Source of the DNA: E44-bin88 sp034419075
GTDB lineage: Bacteria; Chloroflexota; Dehalococcoidia; Dehalococcoidales; BS750m-G39
NCBI GenBank assembly: GCA_034419075.1
Contig: DAOULR010000009.1
Span: forward strand, 1-64,000
DNA: 64,000 bases
Direction: 5' to 3'
Positions 52,691-60,885 of this stretch are shown here, one piece after another. How positions within the stretch are numbered: the stretch's first letter is position 1; each line of letters begins with the position of its first letter. Under the pieces are notes generated by a model. The model made no database searches. It was not told the DNA's origin and worked only from the letters and a program-made list of their open reading frames with translations. Made by a program: the position numbers and the translations under genes.

Positions 52691-54013
52691 ATGCCCCAGA
52701 GTTGGAGATTCCCGGCTGATTATTACCGCCGTTCGCTGGATGTCCTGGAGACAGCTCTCGGTGAGGTTGGCGCCTACCGTTCCTGGCGGGCTTTTGACCC
52801 CGGCACCGACTATTCGGTTGACCGGCGCTACGCCGCCATGCCGGCACTTACCAAGAAAGATATTCGCCAGCACTTCCCTCAGGGTCTTCTCCCCGGTGAC
52901 AGCGATTTTAAGCAGGGCCTGGCCAATGGGGAGATAGCCTTCGTTGAGACCAGCGGTACGATTGACTCCAGCGTCACCAATATCTGGAACCAAAAGTGGT
53001 GGGACGCTTCGGAAAGGGCTTCCTGGAAGCTTAACTCCTATGCAGCTAAAATCGCTACCGGCAGTCACCCGGAGGCAATCCTGGCAAACCCGCTCAATGT
53101 CGGTTACATCTCGGACAGCGTCGAGCTGCCCATGGAAAAGCGGCGCCTGGCGCGCTTCCTTTATCTTAACGAAAGAACCGACCCGCTATCGTGGACTGCT
53201 GACTATATGGACAGGATGATAAGGGAGCTGGAAACTTTCAAGCCGGTCATCCTGGAGGCTAACCCCTCACTGCTGGCAAGGTTATGCCGTTATATTGCCG
53301 CCGCTGGGAAGAAGGCCTTTCAGCCGCAGCTTATCGTTTTTACCTACGAATACCCCTCGGCTTTCCACTACCGGCAAATCCGCCAGGTCTTTGATGTGCC
53401 CACAACCAGCTCTTACGGAACCACGGAAACAGGCTATGTTTTTATGCAGTGCGAGGAGGGAAAATTCCACCAGAACAGCGAGTTTTGCCGTGTGGACTTT
53501 TACCCCTTAAAGTCAGAGCACGGCGGTCCCTGGCTGGGCCGGATTCTGGTCACTACCTTTAATAATCCTTGGTATTATATCTTTCATTTTGACGCCGGCG
53601 ATTTAGTCCGCCTAGAAGCGAGTGGCAGCTGTCCCTGCGGGAGGGATGCGGGTCTGATTCTTGAGGCAGTTGAGGGGCGGGTAAGCAACGCAACCCTCAG
53701 CTGCAGCGGCCGACTGGTCTCTTTAGGTGAATTGGACAGGAACTTAAGCGTTTTAGAGGATATCGATGAATACCGCCTGGAACAGCCCAGGGAAGGCGTT
53801 TACAGTTTGTACCTTGTCAGCCCGCGGCGGGATAAAGACAGGCTTGAGGAACAGGCGTCAAAAGTATTGAAGGGGCTCTATGGTCAAGAGGCCGAGGTCT
53901 CGGTTAGCTATCAAGATGCCATTCCCCCGGAAAGCTCCGGGAAATACAGCCTGGCCAAGACGTTGTTCCCGGTGGAGATAGCGCCTTATCTGGCGGAGGT
54001 CGGGGAAGATTAA
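52691..54013 (+). CDS. CapK/phenylacetate-CoA ligase-like adenylate-forming enzyme
   Basis: The 440-residue protein is of the PaaK/CapK branch. The phosphate loop reads VETSGTIDSS, the middle motif SSYGTTETGYVF, and the hinge motif FDAGDLVRLE. A CPCGRDAGLILEAVEGR segment may bind zinc or belong to the lid. Such enzymes activate a carboxylic acid with ATP and may pass it to CoA. The substrate is unknown. It lies 21 nt after the VWA gene and shares one base with the next gene. Confidence 0.85.
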   Translation: MPQSWRFPADYYRRSLDVLETALGEVGAYRSWRAFDPGTDYSVDRRYAAMPALTKKDIRQHFPQGLLPGDSDFKQGLANGEIAFVETSGTIDSSVTNIWNQKWWDASERASWKLNSYAAKIATGSHPEAILANPLNVGYISDSVELPMEKRRLARFLYLNERTDPLSWTADYMDRMIRELETFKPVILEANPSLLARLCRYIAAAGKKAFQPQLIVFTYEYPSAFHYRQIRQVFDVPTTSSYGTTETGYVFMQCEEGKFHQNSEFCRVDFYPLKSEHGGPWLGRILVTTFNNPWYYIFHFDAGDLVRLEASGSCPCGRDAGLILEAVEGRVSNATLSCSGRLVSLGELDRNLSVLEDIDEYRLEQPREGVYSLYLVSPRRDKDRLEEQASKVLKGLYGQEAEVSVSYQDAIPPESSGKYSLAKTLFPVEIAPYLAEVGED

Positions 54014-54711
54014 TGAGCGGTAGTACCAAACCCATCTATCTAATCGCGGGAAGCCCCAGGCACCGCCGGAGGCCCGACCCTCTATTCCAGGCGGCTTTGC
54101 GGGAAAGCGGGAAGGCGGCACCGAGCGTAGGCTATGTGGGCACGGCCAGCGACGACGATACCACGTTTTTCCGCTTCCTGGCGGGGGAAATAGTGGAGGC
54201 GGGAGCCGACCGGGTCAGCCACGCCCTGATGTCCTCCCGCAACGCCGACCTCAAGAAGGCTCAGAAAATACTCGACGCGTCTGATATCGTTTTTATCAGC
54301 GGCGGAGATGTGGAGAGGGGTATGAAGGTCCTGAGGGAAAAGGGTATGGTCGATTTCCTCTTTCAGCTTTACAATGGTGGTAAACCGTTTTTCGGGGTCT
54401 CGGCGGGAAGCATTATGCTGGCCAAGGAGTGGGTTCGCTGGCGGGACCCTGAAGATGAGACCACGGCTGAGATTTTCCCCTGTCTGGGGCTGGCTCCGGT
54501 TATCTGCGATACCCACGCCGAAGAAGACGACTGGCAGGAGTTGAAGGCGCTGCTGGCCCTTGAGCAGGAAGAAGTAGATGGCTACGGGATTCCGGCCGGG
54601 GCGGCGATTAAGGTATTCCCTGACGGCAGGGTAGAGGCAGTGGGTAGCGCTATCAGCCACTATATCCGGCGCGGTGGAGAGGTGAAAAGGCTCCCTGATA
54701 TTCTACCTTAA
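54013..54711 (+). CDS. Peptidase S51-like (cyanophycinase/dipeptidase E fold) protein
   Basis: The 232-residue protein has the nucleophile elbow GVSAGSIML, FISGGDVERG, and a central GxDDDTT segment typical of class I amidotransferase-like serine peptidases. Family members cut Asp-X dipeptides or cyanophycin, but the substrate is open. The ATG overlaps the stop of the CapK-like gene (TAATG), so the two form a unit. Confidence 0.82.
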   Translation: MSGSTKPIYLIAGSPRHRRRPDPLFQAALRESGKAAPSVGYVGTASDDDTTFFRFLAGEIVEAGADRVSHALMSSRNADLKKAQKILDASDIVFISGGDVERGMKVLREKGMVDFLFQLYNGGKPFFGVSAGSIMLAKEWVRWRDPEDETTAEIFPCLGLAPVICDTHAEEDDWQELKALLALEQEEVDGYGIPAGAAIKVFPDGRVEAVGSAISHYIRRGGEVKRLPDILP

Positions 54712-54723
54712 AGCAGGGACGCC

Positions 54724-54765
54724 GGACTGGAGGCGGCGGTGGGGAAATTGGTGGTGGCGAAGTAA
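54724..54765 (+). pseudogene. Remnant of a second VWA gene 3' end
   Basis: Forty-two bases match 52628-52669, the last 14 codons including stop of the VWA gene, at 34 of 42 positions. Most differences are silent: it reads GLEAAVGKLVVAK against GLEEAVGKLVVAR. No upstream part remains. With the original end it forms direct repeats around the CapK-like and S51-like genes. Confidence 0.75.
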
Positions 54766-54796
54766 GCTATTCGAAGCTGCGGGCGTAGTCTCAGGA

Positions 54797-54825
54797 TTGA
54801 CAAGCTGATAGATTGGCAATACACT
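54797..54825 (+). promoter_or_regulatory. Promoter of the alpha/beta hydrolase gene
   Basis: TTGACA at 54797-54802 and TACACT at 54820-54825 are separated by 17 nt. Confidence 0.75.
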
Positions 54826-54872
54826 TGCTATATCAGAAGACCAGCTGAGAAACGCGATGGTCAAGGGGGGGT

Positions 54873-55727
54873 ATGTCAGCACAGGAACCGCAAGACCAGT
54901 ATGTCATGGTCGGTAACGTTAACACTCGCTTCTGGGCAGCTGGGGATAAAGGAACGGCGGTTATCTTGCTGCATTTGGGAGGCGGTTCTGTAGAAGATTG
55001 GGTTCACAACATCAATGCCCTGGCACAGCGTCATCGCGTGTACGCTATCGACCTAGTCGGAGCTGGTCGCTCCGATAAGCCCAAGCTACCTTCCAATTGG
55101 AAAGATTTTTCAGACTACACAGCTCAATTCATCAGCGACTTCATGGAAACCCAGCACCTGGAACGGGCCAGCCTAGTTGGTAACTGTATCGGAGGTTATC
55201 ATTCACTGTACTTTGCCCTAAGGTTTCCGGATAAGCTGGATAAGCTGGTGTTGGTGGCCAGCTGGGGATTTGGCAGTGATACTCCTTTTCTTCTTCGATT
55301 ATTTAAACTCCCCGTCATCGGTGAACTCATCGCGCGACCCAGCCGGGGGTTCATCGCCAGGTTCTGGAAAACGATGGTATACGACCAGGCTTTGATAACA
55401 GACGAGATAGTCGAAATGTATTACCAGATGGCTTCCCTGCCCGGTGCGAAAAAATCCGCTCTGACTATGCTTCGTGCTATCGAGGACTTTCGTGGTGCCC
55501 GCGCTGATATAATGCGCTATCTGACGGATAACCTGCCTACTATCACCACACCGACTCTAATTATCTGGGGTCAGCAGGACAGCTATCGGCCTGTAGTCCA
55601 TGCCTACGTCGCCAAGGAAAAAATCCCCAACTCGGAGCTCCGCATCTTTGACCCCTGTGGACACCTACCGCATTTCGAACGCCCCGAAGACTTCAATAAG
55701 CTCTTACTCGAATTCCTAGCCAAATAG
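54873..55727 (+). CDS. Alpha/beta hydrolase with Cys in the nucleophile elbow
   Basis: A 284-residue alpha/beta-hydrolase of the MhpC/meta-cleavage type. It has LLHLGGGSVEDW (oxyanion loop), the nucleophile elbow GNCIGG, and the final His in GHLPHFERPEDF. The usual Ser of GxSxGG is Cys here, so a Cys-His-Asp triad, as in dienelactone hydrolase, is possible. The substrate is unknown. Codon use is more AT-rich than the genes before it. It has its own promoter. Confidence 0.87.
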   Translation: MSAQEPQDQYVMVGNVNTRFWAAGDKGTAVILLHLGGGSVEDWVHNINALAQRHRVYAIDLVGAGRSDKPKLPSNWKDFSDYTAQFISDFMETQHLERASLVGNCIGGYHSLYFALRFPDKLDKLVLVASWGFGSDTPFLLRLFKLPVIGELIARPSRGFIARFWKTMVYDQALITDEIVEMYYQMASLPGAKKSALTMLRAIEDFRGARADIMRYLTDNLPTITTPTLIIWGQQDSYRPVVHAYVAKEKIPNSELRIFDPCGHLPHFERPEDFNKLLLEFLAK

Positions 55728-55752
55728 ATGGCACTTTAAGCCAGCTTCCCCC

Positions 55753-56436
55753 CTAATCAAACCCATACCACTTGGCCATGCTATCCAAAGTCTCCCTCTC
55801 CGAGCGGAATTGGTTGATGGGGTCTTCTTCGTCGGGGTAACCGATGGCAATGCCGATAACGAAGAGTTTGGAGTCAGGAATGCCCAGCGCCTTCCTCAGG
55901 ACATCGGGGTAGTTGACCGCCTGCGCCTGAGCCACCGTGCCCAGCCCGTGGGCGGTGGCCAGAAGCATGATGTTCTCGGCGACCAGACCGCAATCGAAGA
56001 GCAACCAGGCGTTGCTGGCCTCTTTCTGAAAGTAGAAGTCGCGGTCGATGAGGATATAGACGACAGCAGGCGCGCCGTAGTTCTTCAGGCCCTGTAAGCG
56101 CCACCAGCCCCTCCCCTCCCGGTCCTCCCGCTTTATGCCCTTGATTTTCTGCTCGGTAGCCATGAGGCGGCCGGTGCGGCTGATGTAGGGTTCGGGGAAG
56201 CCCCAGGGGCGGGCAATGTCGAGATTGGGTTCCCCCTCCCGCTTGGCCATGAGGCTTTGTTTTATCTCCTCCAGCTTAGTCCCGGAGACGATGGCGAATT
56301 CCCAGGGCTGGGTGTTGGCCCAGGAAGGCGCCCGCAGCGCCAGCTCCATTATATCTTTAAGAACCTTCTGGGGCACGGGGTCGGGCTTAAAGGCCCGCGT
56401 GCTCTTTCTCTTGTTGATGGCAGTTTTTATATCCAT
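55753..56436 (-). CDS. Nitroreductase-family flavoprotein
   Basis: The 227-residue FMN-dependent oxidoreductase has KRKSTRAFKPDPVP at its N terminus, LRAPSWANTQPWEF, and GLGTVAQAQAVNYPDVLRKALGIP toward the end. Substrates range from nitroaromatics to flavins and quinones and cannot be set. ATG 56436 has an AGGAGG site. It is followed on the same strand by no close gene. Confidence 0.92.
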   Translation of the reverse strand: MDIKTAINKRKSTRAFKPDPVPQKVLKDIMELALRAPSWANTQPWEFAIVSGTKLEEIKQSLMAKREGEPNLDIARPWGFPEPYISRTGRLMATEQKIKGIKREDREGRGWWRLQGLKNYGAPAVVYILIDRDFYFQKEASNAWLLFDCGLVAENIMLLATAHGLGTVAQAQAVNYPDVLRKALGIPDSKLFVIGIAIGYPDEEDPINQFRSERETLDSMAKWYGFD

Positions 56437-56459
56437 AGCTATCCTCCTCTCGCTGCTGG

Positions 56460-56780
56460 CTAAATCCCGTAAATAAAGAACATGGCTAGATTCCAGAACA
56501 GGATGGCCGTATATACCGACACCAGGCTCACGCTGACGATGAAGACAAGCCTGGGCACCCTCTTGGCCATGTTCCAGAGTATTAACACGCAAACGACAGC
56601 GCCGCACATTTTGACGATGAGGAAATTGCCCTCAGCCACTATATTCTTCAGCAAGGGGTTGCCTTCCTGGCCTATGCCGCTTTTTATCAGGAACTGGCTG
56701 ATGAGACCATCGGCGACGACCAGCCCTAACAATGCGCCCAGGAGGTATTCTATTCTGCGGAGTTTGAGAGAATCGTTCAC
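56460..56780 (-). CDS. DUF5658-like small membrane protein
   Basis: A 106-residue protein with three membrane helices. The segment LLGALLGLVVADGLISQFLI then GQEGNPLLKNIV resembles DUF5658 proteins. Function is unknown. GTG 56780 is preferred because GAGGGG lies 8 nt upstream; longer frames lack a site. Confidence 0.7.
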   Translation of the reverse strand: MNDSLKLRRIEYLLGALLGLVVADGLISQFLIKSGIGQEGNPLLKNIVAEGNFLIVKMCGAVVCVLILWNMAKRVPRLVFIVSVSLVSVYTAILFWNLAMFFIYGI

Positions 56781-56808
56781 GGTTAACAGCCCCCTCGTAA
56801 TTATAGCG

Positions 56809-57381
56809 CTAGGCTTCAACCAGCTTTTGGCCGGCGGCGAAGGCGTCTTTGAGGGCGGTGGGGTGTTTCTTGATGGCGCCTTTTTCGTCAACACCGCGGA
56901 AGAGCAAATCGCCGGCGTATTCGACATCAATTACGGTGAAGAAGGCCTTGACCGTCGCCAGCGAGGGCTCGAAGAGGCGAGCCAGCTTCATACCGCCCAC
57001 AGCCACGTACAGGCCCTTACGGGGGCGCTTATCGCCCAGCGGGGGTTTTTTCAGCACGTACTTGCGCGCCCAGAGCGCCTGGCCGCGGTCAATCATGGCC
57101 TTCATCTGGGCGGTTAAGCCCAGAAAATGAATCGGCGAAGCCAGCACGATTCTATCGGCCTTTTCCATCTCTTTATAGACCATCTGCATATCGTCCTTGA
57201 TGCGGCAGACGCCCGCCTCAAAACAGGTGTCGCAGTGCTGGCAAGGGCTAATCTTGAGGTCGTTGAGGACAAGGGTCTTGGTCTCGGCACCCTCACTTTC
57301 GGCGCCCTTCATCACCTCGGCCAGCAGAAGCTCGGTGTTGCCGCCGCGGCGGGGACTGCCGTTAAGGCCCAGTACCCTCAT
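56809..57381 (-). CDS. Flavodoxin-fold NADPH-dependent FMN reductase / iron-sulfur flavoprotein
   Basis: The 190-residue protein starts MRVLGLNGSPRRGGNTE, the phosphate-binding turn of flavodoxin folds, and has CQHCDTCFEAGVC, which could bind a small iron-sulfur cluster as in archaeal iron-sulfur flavoproteins. SPIHFLGLTAQMKAMIDR lines the FMN. It likely passes electrons in anaerobic metabolism. Its start overlaps the ybeY stop. Confidence 0.9.
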   Translation of the reverse strand: MRVLGLNGSPRRGGNTELLLAEVMKGAESEGAETKTLVLNDLKISPCQHCDTCFEAGVCRIKDDMQMVYKEMEKADRIVLASPIHFLGLTAQMKAMIDRGQALWARKYVLKKPPLGDKRPRKGLYVAVGGMKLARLFEPSLATVKAFFTVIDVEYAGDLLFRGVDEKGAIKKHPTALKDAFAAGQKLVEA

Positions 57382-57845
57382 TGGCTGCCTCCTTCGATAA
57401 GGCTCAGTAGTTCTTTTTCGCGGGCCTGCATCTTACGCCTGGCCTCGCTCTCTTCGTGGCCGTAGCCGAGCAGGTGGAGCAGGCCGTGGATGAGCAGTAT
57501 AGAAAGCTCCCTCTTTAAGGGGTGGTCGTGCTCCTCAGCCTGGGTTAATGCCTGCGGGTAGGATATTATCACCTCGCCCAGATGGAGCAGGCCGTCAGGG
57601 GCCAAGATAAAGCTGGGGCCATCAGCCTCCTCACGGGTGGAGAAGGCGAGGACATCGGTGGGCTCGTCCTTACCCCGGTAGCTGCGGTTGAGCTGTTGCA
57701 CCATTTCCTGGCCGGTAACAACGATGCCTACCTCGGTCTTGGCGCTGGCCTTTTCCGCAACCAACACCCGCTGAGCGACGTCCTCGAGCCAGGACGGCTC
57801 AACACCGGCCTCAACACCCTCGTCGACCAGAATGTTTATCTCCAC
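57378..57845 (-). CDS. ybeY: Endoribonuclease YbeY
   Basis: A zinc endonuclease that matures 16S rRNA ends and takes part in ribosome quality control. The 155-residue product has TDVLAFS, LGEVIIS, and the metal motif HGLLHLLGYGHE with three His. The start is GTG 57845. It is divergent from the patatin-like gene, 68 nt apart. Confidence 0.95.
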   Translation of the reverse strand: MEINILVDEGVEAGVEPSWLEDVAQRVLVAEKASAKTEVGIVVTGQEMVQQLNRSYRGKDEPTDVLAFSTREEADGPSFILAPDGLLHLGEVIISYPQALTQAEEHDHPLKRELSILLIHGLLHLLGYGHEESEARRKMQAREKELLSLIEGGSQ

Positions 57846-57913
57846 GGCTGTAAACCCATATTAGCACAGCCCGTCCGAGGGCTCAACAACCGCTTTTATG
57901 GTAGAATAGCCTT

Positions 57914-58735
57914 ATGAAAAAGAAGAAGGTAGGACTGGCATTGGGGGGCGGGGCGGCGCGGGGACTGGCCCATATCGGGGTGCTGGCTGTCTTGGAGAAA
58001 GAGAATATTCCTATCGACATGATTGCCGGCACCAGCATCGGGGGGATGGTGGGCGCCTTCCGCGCTCGGGGACAGGACTCCAGCCTGATGAGGGAGCTGG
58101 CCCTCAAGCTGAACGTGATGAAGATACTCTCGCTGGCCGACCTGGCCTTACCCAAGTCAGGGCTCCTCGGAGGTAAGGCGGTCATCAAGCTGCTAAAAAA
58201 GACGATGGGCAAGGATGTTAAGTTCAACGAATTGCCCATACCGCTGTCGCTGGTGGCTACCGATATCATCACCGGCGAGGAGGTGGTCATTAACGAGGGT
58301 TCGGTGCTGGAGGGGATCAGGGCCAGCATCTCCATACCGGGGATATTCACCTTGACCAAGCGGCAGGGGCGCTACCTGGTGGACGGGGGGCTGGTGAACC
58401 CGGTACCGGTGAGCGTGCTCAAAAAGATGGGCGCCGATTTTATCATCGCCGTCAACGTCATGCCCGACGTGGGCACTGGAGTCCGCCACCTGAAGAAGAA
58501 GGGCCAGAAAGAGTGGAAAGAGCCCAATATCTTTAACGTCATCCTGCAGTCGCTATATATCGGCACCTACATCATCGCCAAAGCCTCTACCAATGGCGCC
58601 GACATCGTCATTAGCCCCGACACCACTATAATCCACCCCGGTGACTTCCACCGCGCCCGTGAGTGCATTGAGCAGGGGGAGATTGCCGCCCGCCAGGCCA
58701 TGCCCGAAATCAAGTGGAGATTGAGCCAAGCATAG
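57914..58735 (+). CDS. Patatin-like phospholipase
   Basis: The 273-residue lipid hydrolase of the RssA type has the oxyanion loop LGGGAARGLAHIG, the Ser nucleophile in GTSIGG, and the catalytic Asp in DGGLVNPVP. It should cleave acyl esters at or near the membrane. A TAGAAT -10-like box at 57902-57907 ends 6 nt before the ATG with no ribosome site between, so the mRNA may be leaderless, though no good -35 box is seen. Confidence 0.93.
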   Translation: MKKKKVGLALGGGAARGLAHIGVLAVLEKENIPIDMIAGTSIGGMVGAFRARGQDSSLMRELALKLNVMKILSLADLALPKSGLLGGKAVIKLLKKTMGKDVKFNELPIPLSLVATDIITGEEVVINEGSVLEGIRASISIPGIFTLTKRQGRYLVDGGLVNPVPVSVLKKMGADFIIAVNVMPDVGTGVRHLKKKGQKEWKEPNIFNVILQSLYIGTYIIAKASTNGADIVISPDTTIIHPGDFHRARECIEQGEIAARQAMPEIKWRLSQA

Positions 58736-58749
58736 GGCTGTGATACAAT
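58721..58749 (+). promoter_or_regulatory. Promoter of the tRNA-Ser gene
   Basis: TTGAGC at 58721-58726, inside the end of the patatin gene, and TACAAT at 58744-58749 are separated by 17 nt. The tRNA starts 21 nt later. Confidence 0.7.
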
Positions 58750-58769
58750 AATCGTCCAATAATAAAAAC

Positions 58770-58858
58770 GGAGGGGTCGCATAGTGGTCTAGTGCGGGCG
58801 CCTGCTAAGCGCTTACCCTGGGAAACTGGGGTCGAGGGTTCGAATCCCTCCCCCTCCG
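58770..58858 (+). tRNA. tRNA-Ser (anticodon GCU)
   Basis: An 89-nt cloverleaf: acceptor GGAGGGG pairs with CCCCTCC, the discriminator is G, and CCA is encoded at 58859-58861. The anticodon loop CTGCTAA gives GCU, and a long variable arm (CCC/GGG) is typical of tRNA-Ser. The T arm is GAGGG-TTCGAAT-CCCTC. Confidence 0.95.
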
Positions 58859-58869
58859 CCATAAAAACT

Positions 58870-59205
58870 ATGAGCAAGGTTGACGACTATATAAACAAGC
58901 AGGAATCCCCCCAGAAGGAAATCTGCCAGCACTTGAGAGAACTTATCCTTAAAGTCCTCCCCGGGGTGCAAGAAGAAATGATGTGGGGTGTTCCCGTCTT
59001 CGGCGGGGGTAAGTTTTACATCGGGGCCCTCAGAGACAAAGTTAATCTGGGGTTTGCCATCAAGGGGCTGACCAAAGAGGAGATAGCCCTCTTCGAGGGC
59101 GGCGGCAAAACGATGAGGCACATCAAGGTCTATGACGTGGCGAATATAGACGAGGAGAGAATAGCCGGGCTTTTAAAACTGGTGGACAAAAAAGCCAGCT
59201 GCTGA
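58870..59205 (+). CDS. DUF1801 (YdhG-like) protein
   Basis: A 111-residue protein with the DUF1801 pattern: VDDYINKQESPQKEICQHLRELIL, then EMMWGVPVFGGGKFYIG and a final helix. The family has no firm function. It begins 8 nt after the tRNA CCA end, with no ribosome site, so processing of the tRNA would leave an almost leaderless mRNA. Confidence 0.85.
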   Translation: MSKVDDYINKQESPQKEICQHLRELILKVLPGVQEEMMWGVPVFGGGKFYIGALRDKVNLGFAIKGLTKEEIALFEGGGKTMRHIKVYDVANIDEERIAGLLKLVDKKASC

Positions 59206-59255
59206 AAAGAACCTCGTCATATTAATACTATCCCCTGAATCAGTTGAGCGGAGCC

Positions 59256-60497
59256 ATGCCTAAATATTACATATGGACCATCGGCTGTCAGATGAACAAG
59301 GCCGAGTCGGAACGGTTGGGCAGCTACTTCGAAGAGCTGGGCTATGAGCCCGCCAGTGTCAACGAGGCCGAGCTGGTGGTGCTCAACAGCTGCGTGGTGC
59401 GGCAAAGCGCCGAGAACCGCGTGGTCAACAAGCTGGCTAACCTCAGGGCGCTGAAAAAAGCACGCCCCGATATGATTCTGGCCGTCACCGGCTGTCTGGT
59501 AAACGCCGACACCAAAAGCCTGGAGAAACGCTTTCCCCAGGTCGATTATTTCTTTAAGCCCGGAGAGTATCCCCAGTGGCTGGAAATCCCCAAAGAGCCG
59601 ACTCTTCCCGAAAAGCCCGATGTCGCCGCCTACGTGCCCATTATTCAGGGGTGCGATAATTTTTGCACTTATTGCATCGTCCCCTACCGACGGGGAAGAG
59701 AGAAGAGCCGGACGCCCGCCGAAATCGTGGCCGAGGTGAAGACGCTGGTGGGGCGGGGGGCTAAAGAGGTTACTTTGCTGGGGCAGAACGTGGACTCCTA
59801 CGGCCATGACCTGCCGGGTAAGCCCGAGCTGGCCGATTTACTCTACGAGTTGAATGAAATCGAGGGGTTGCTGCGGATACGCTTTTTAACCAACCACCCC
59901 AAGGACATGAGCCTGAAGCTGGTGGAGGCGGTGGCTTCACTGGATAAGGTCTGCGAGCAGCTTAATCTGCCCGTCCAGTCGGGGAGCAACGCCATCCTGA
60001 AGGCGATGGGGCGGGGCTATGACGTCGAGCACTACCGAAAGCTGGTTGGCAAGATAAGGGCCAGAATACCCGACATCGCCCTGAGCACCGATGTCCTGCT
60101 CGCCTTCCCCACGGAGACGGAAACCGAATTCCAGGAGACAGCCGACTTGCTATCCGAGCTAAATTTTGATACAGTCCATATAGCCGCTTACTCGCCGCGG
60201 CCGGGGACACTTGCCGCCAGGAAACTGGCCGACGATATCCCTCCCGCCGAGAAGAAGCGGCGTGTAGAGAGAATCGAGCGGCTACAGGAGGAAATCGCCC
60301 GCGGGATTAACGCCCGCCTCAAGGGCAAAGTGGTCGAGGTGCTGGTGGAGGGGGAAAAGAAGGGGAGGTGGTTCGGGCGCACGCGGAGCGATAAACTGGT
60401 ATTCTTCAACGACAGCCGCGACTGTCGGGGAAAGTTAATAAAAATAAAAGTCGAGAAAACAAGCCCCTGGTCACTCCAGGGCGTAGTTGAAGGTTAA
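59256..60497 (+). CDS. miaB: tRNA-2-methylthio-N6-dimethylallyladenosine synthase MiaB
   Basis: A radical-SAM methylthiotransferase acting on A37 of tRNAs that read codons beginning with U. The 413-residue product has the N-terminal cluster Cys residues (IGCQMNKAE, NSCVVR, TGCLVN), the radical-SAM CxxxCxxC in GCDNFCTYCIVPYRRG, and a C-terminal TRAM domain. ATG 59256 is used after a GAGCGGAG site. It is followed by yajC at 18 nt. Confidence 0.95.
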   Translation: MPKYYIWTIGCQMNKAESERLGSYFEELGYEPASVNEAELVVLNSCVVRQSAENRVVNKLANLRALKKARPDMILAVTGCLVNADTKSLEKRFPQVDYFFKPGEYPQWLEIPKEPTLPEKPDVAAYVPIIQGCDNFCTYCIVPYRRGREKSRTPAEIVAEVKTLVGRGAKEVTLLGQNVDSYGHDLPGKPELADLLYELNEIEGLLRIRFLTNHPKDMSLKLVEAVASLDKVCEQLNLPVQSGSNAILKAMGRGYDVEHYRKLVGKIRARIPDIALSTDVLLAFPTETETEFQETADLLSELNFDTVHIAAYSPRPGTLAARKLADDIPPAEKKRRVERIERLQEEIARGINARLKGKVVEVLVEGEKKGRWFGRTRSDKLVFFNDSRDCRGKLIKIKVEKTSPWSLQGVVEG

Positions 60498-60515
60498 ACT
60501 ATTAGAGGAGGCAAA

Positions 60516-60881
60516 ATGAAGCGGTCTAAGATTCTGGGCTTAGTGCTGATTGTCGCCGTGCTCGCCACCATGGCGCTGCTGGGTGGCTGTTATCCCACCG
60601 AAGGCGAAGGCGGCGGCAGCAGCAGCACCATCTACATGATTGTCTTCCTGGTGCTGATTTTCGCCATGTTCTACTTCCTCATGATTCGTCCCCAGCGCAA
60701 GCGACAGAAAGAGCACCAACAGATGATGGAGGAGCTGAGGAAGGGAGACCGGGTGATTACGGCGGGCGGTATCTACGGCGTGATTGAAAACGTCAGCGAG
60801 GATACTATCGTCATCAAGGTGGAATCGGGCGCGACACTGAGGCTGGCCAAGGGCAGCGTAGCCCTCAAGCGAGAGCAATAG
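60516..60881 (+). CDS. yajC: Sec accessory protein YajC with an extra N-terminal lipobox
   Basis: The 121-residue protein has the single YajC helix (about 38-58, ending FYFLMIRPQRKRQKEHQ) and the conserved cytoplasmic domain LRKGDRVITAGGIYG. Ahead of it is an apparent lipoprotein signal (ALLGGC, Cys25) that typical YajC proteins lack. YajC associates with SecDF-YidC at the translocon. No secD or secF gene follows. Confidence 0.92.
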   Translation: MKRSKILGLVLIVAVLATMALLGGCYPTEGEGGGSSSTIYMIVFLVLIFAMFYFLMIRPQRKRQKEHQQMMEELRKGDRVITAGGIYGVIENVSEDTIVIKVESGATLRLAKGSVALKREQ

Positions 60882-60885
60882 GATT

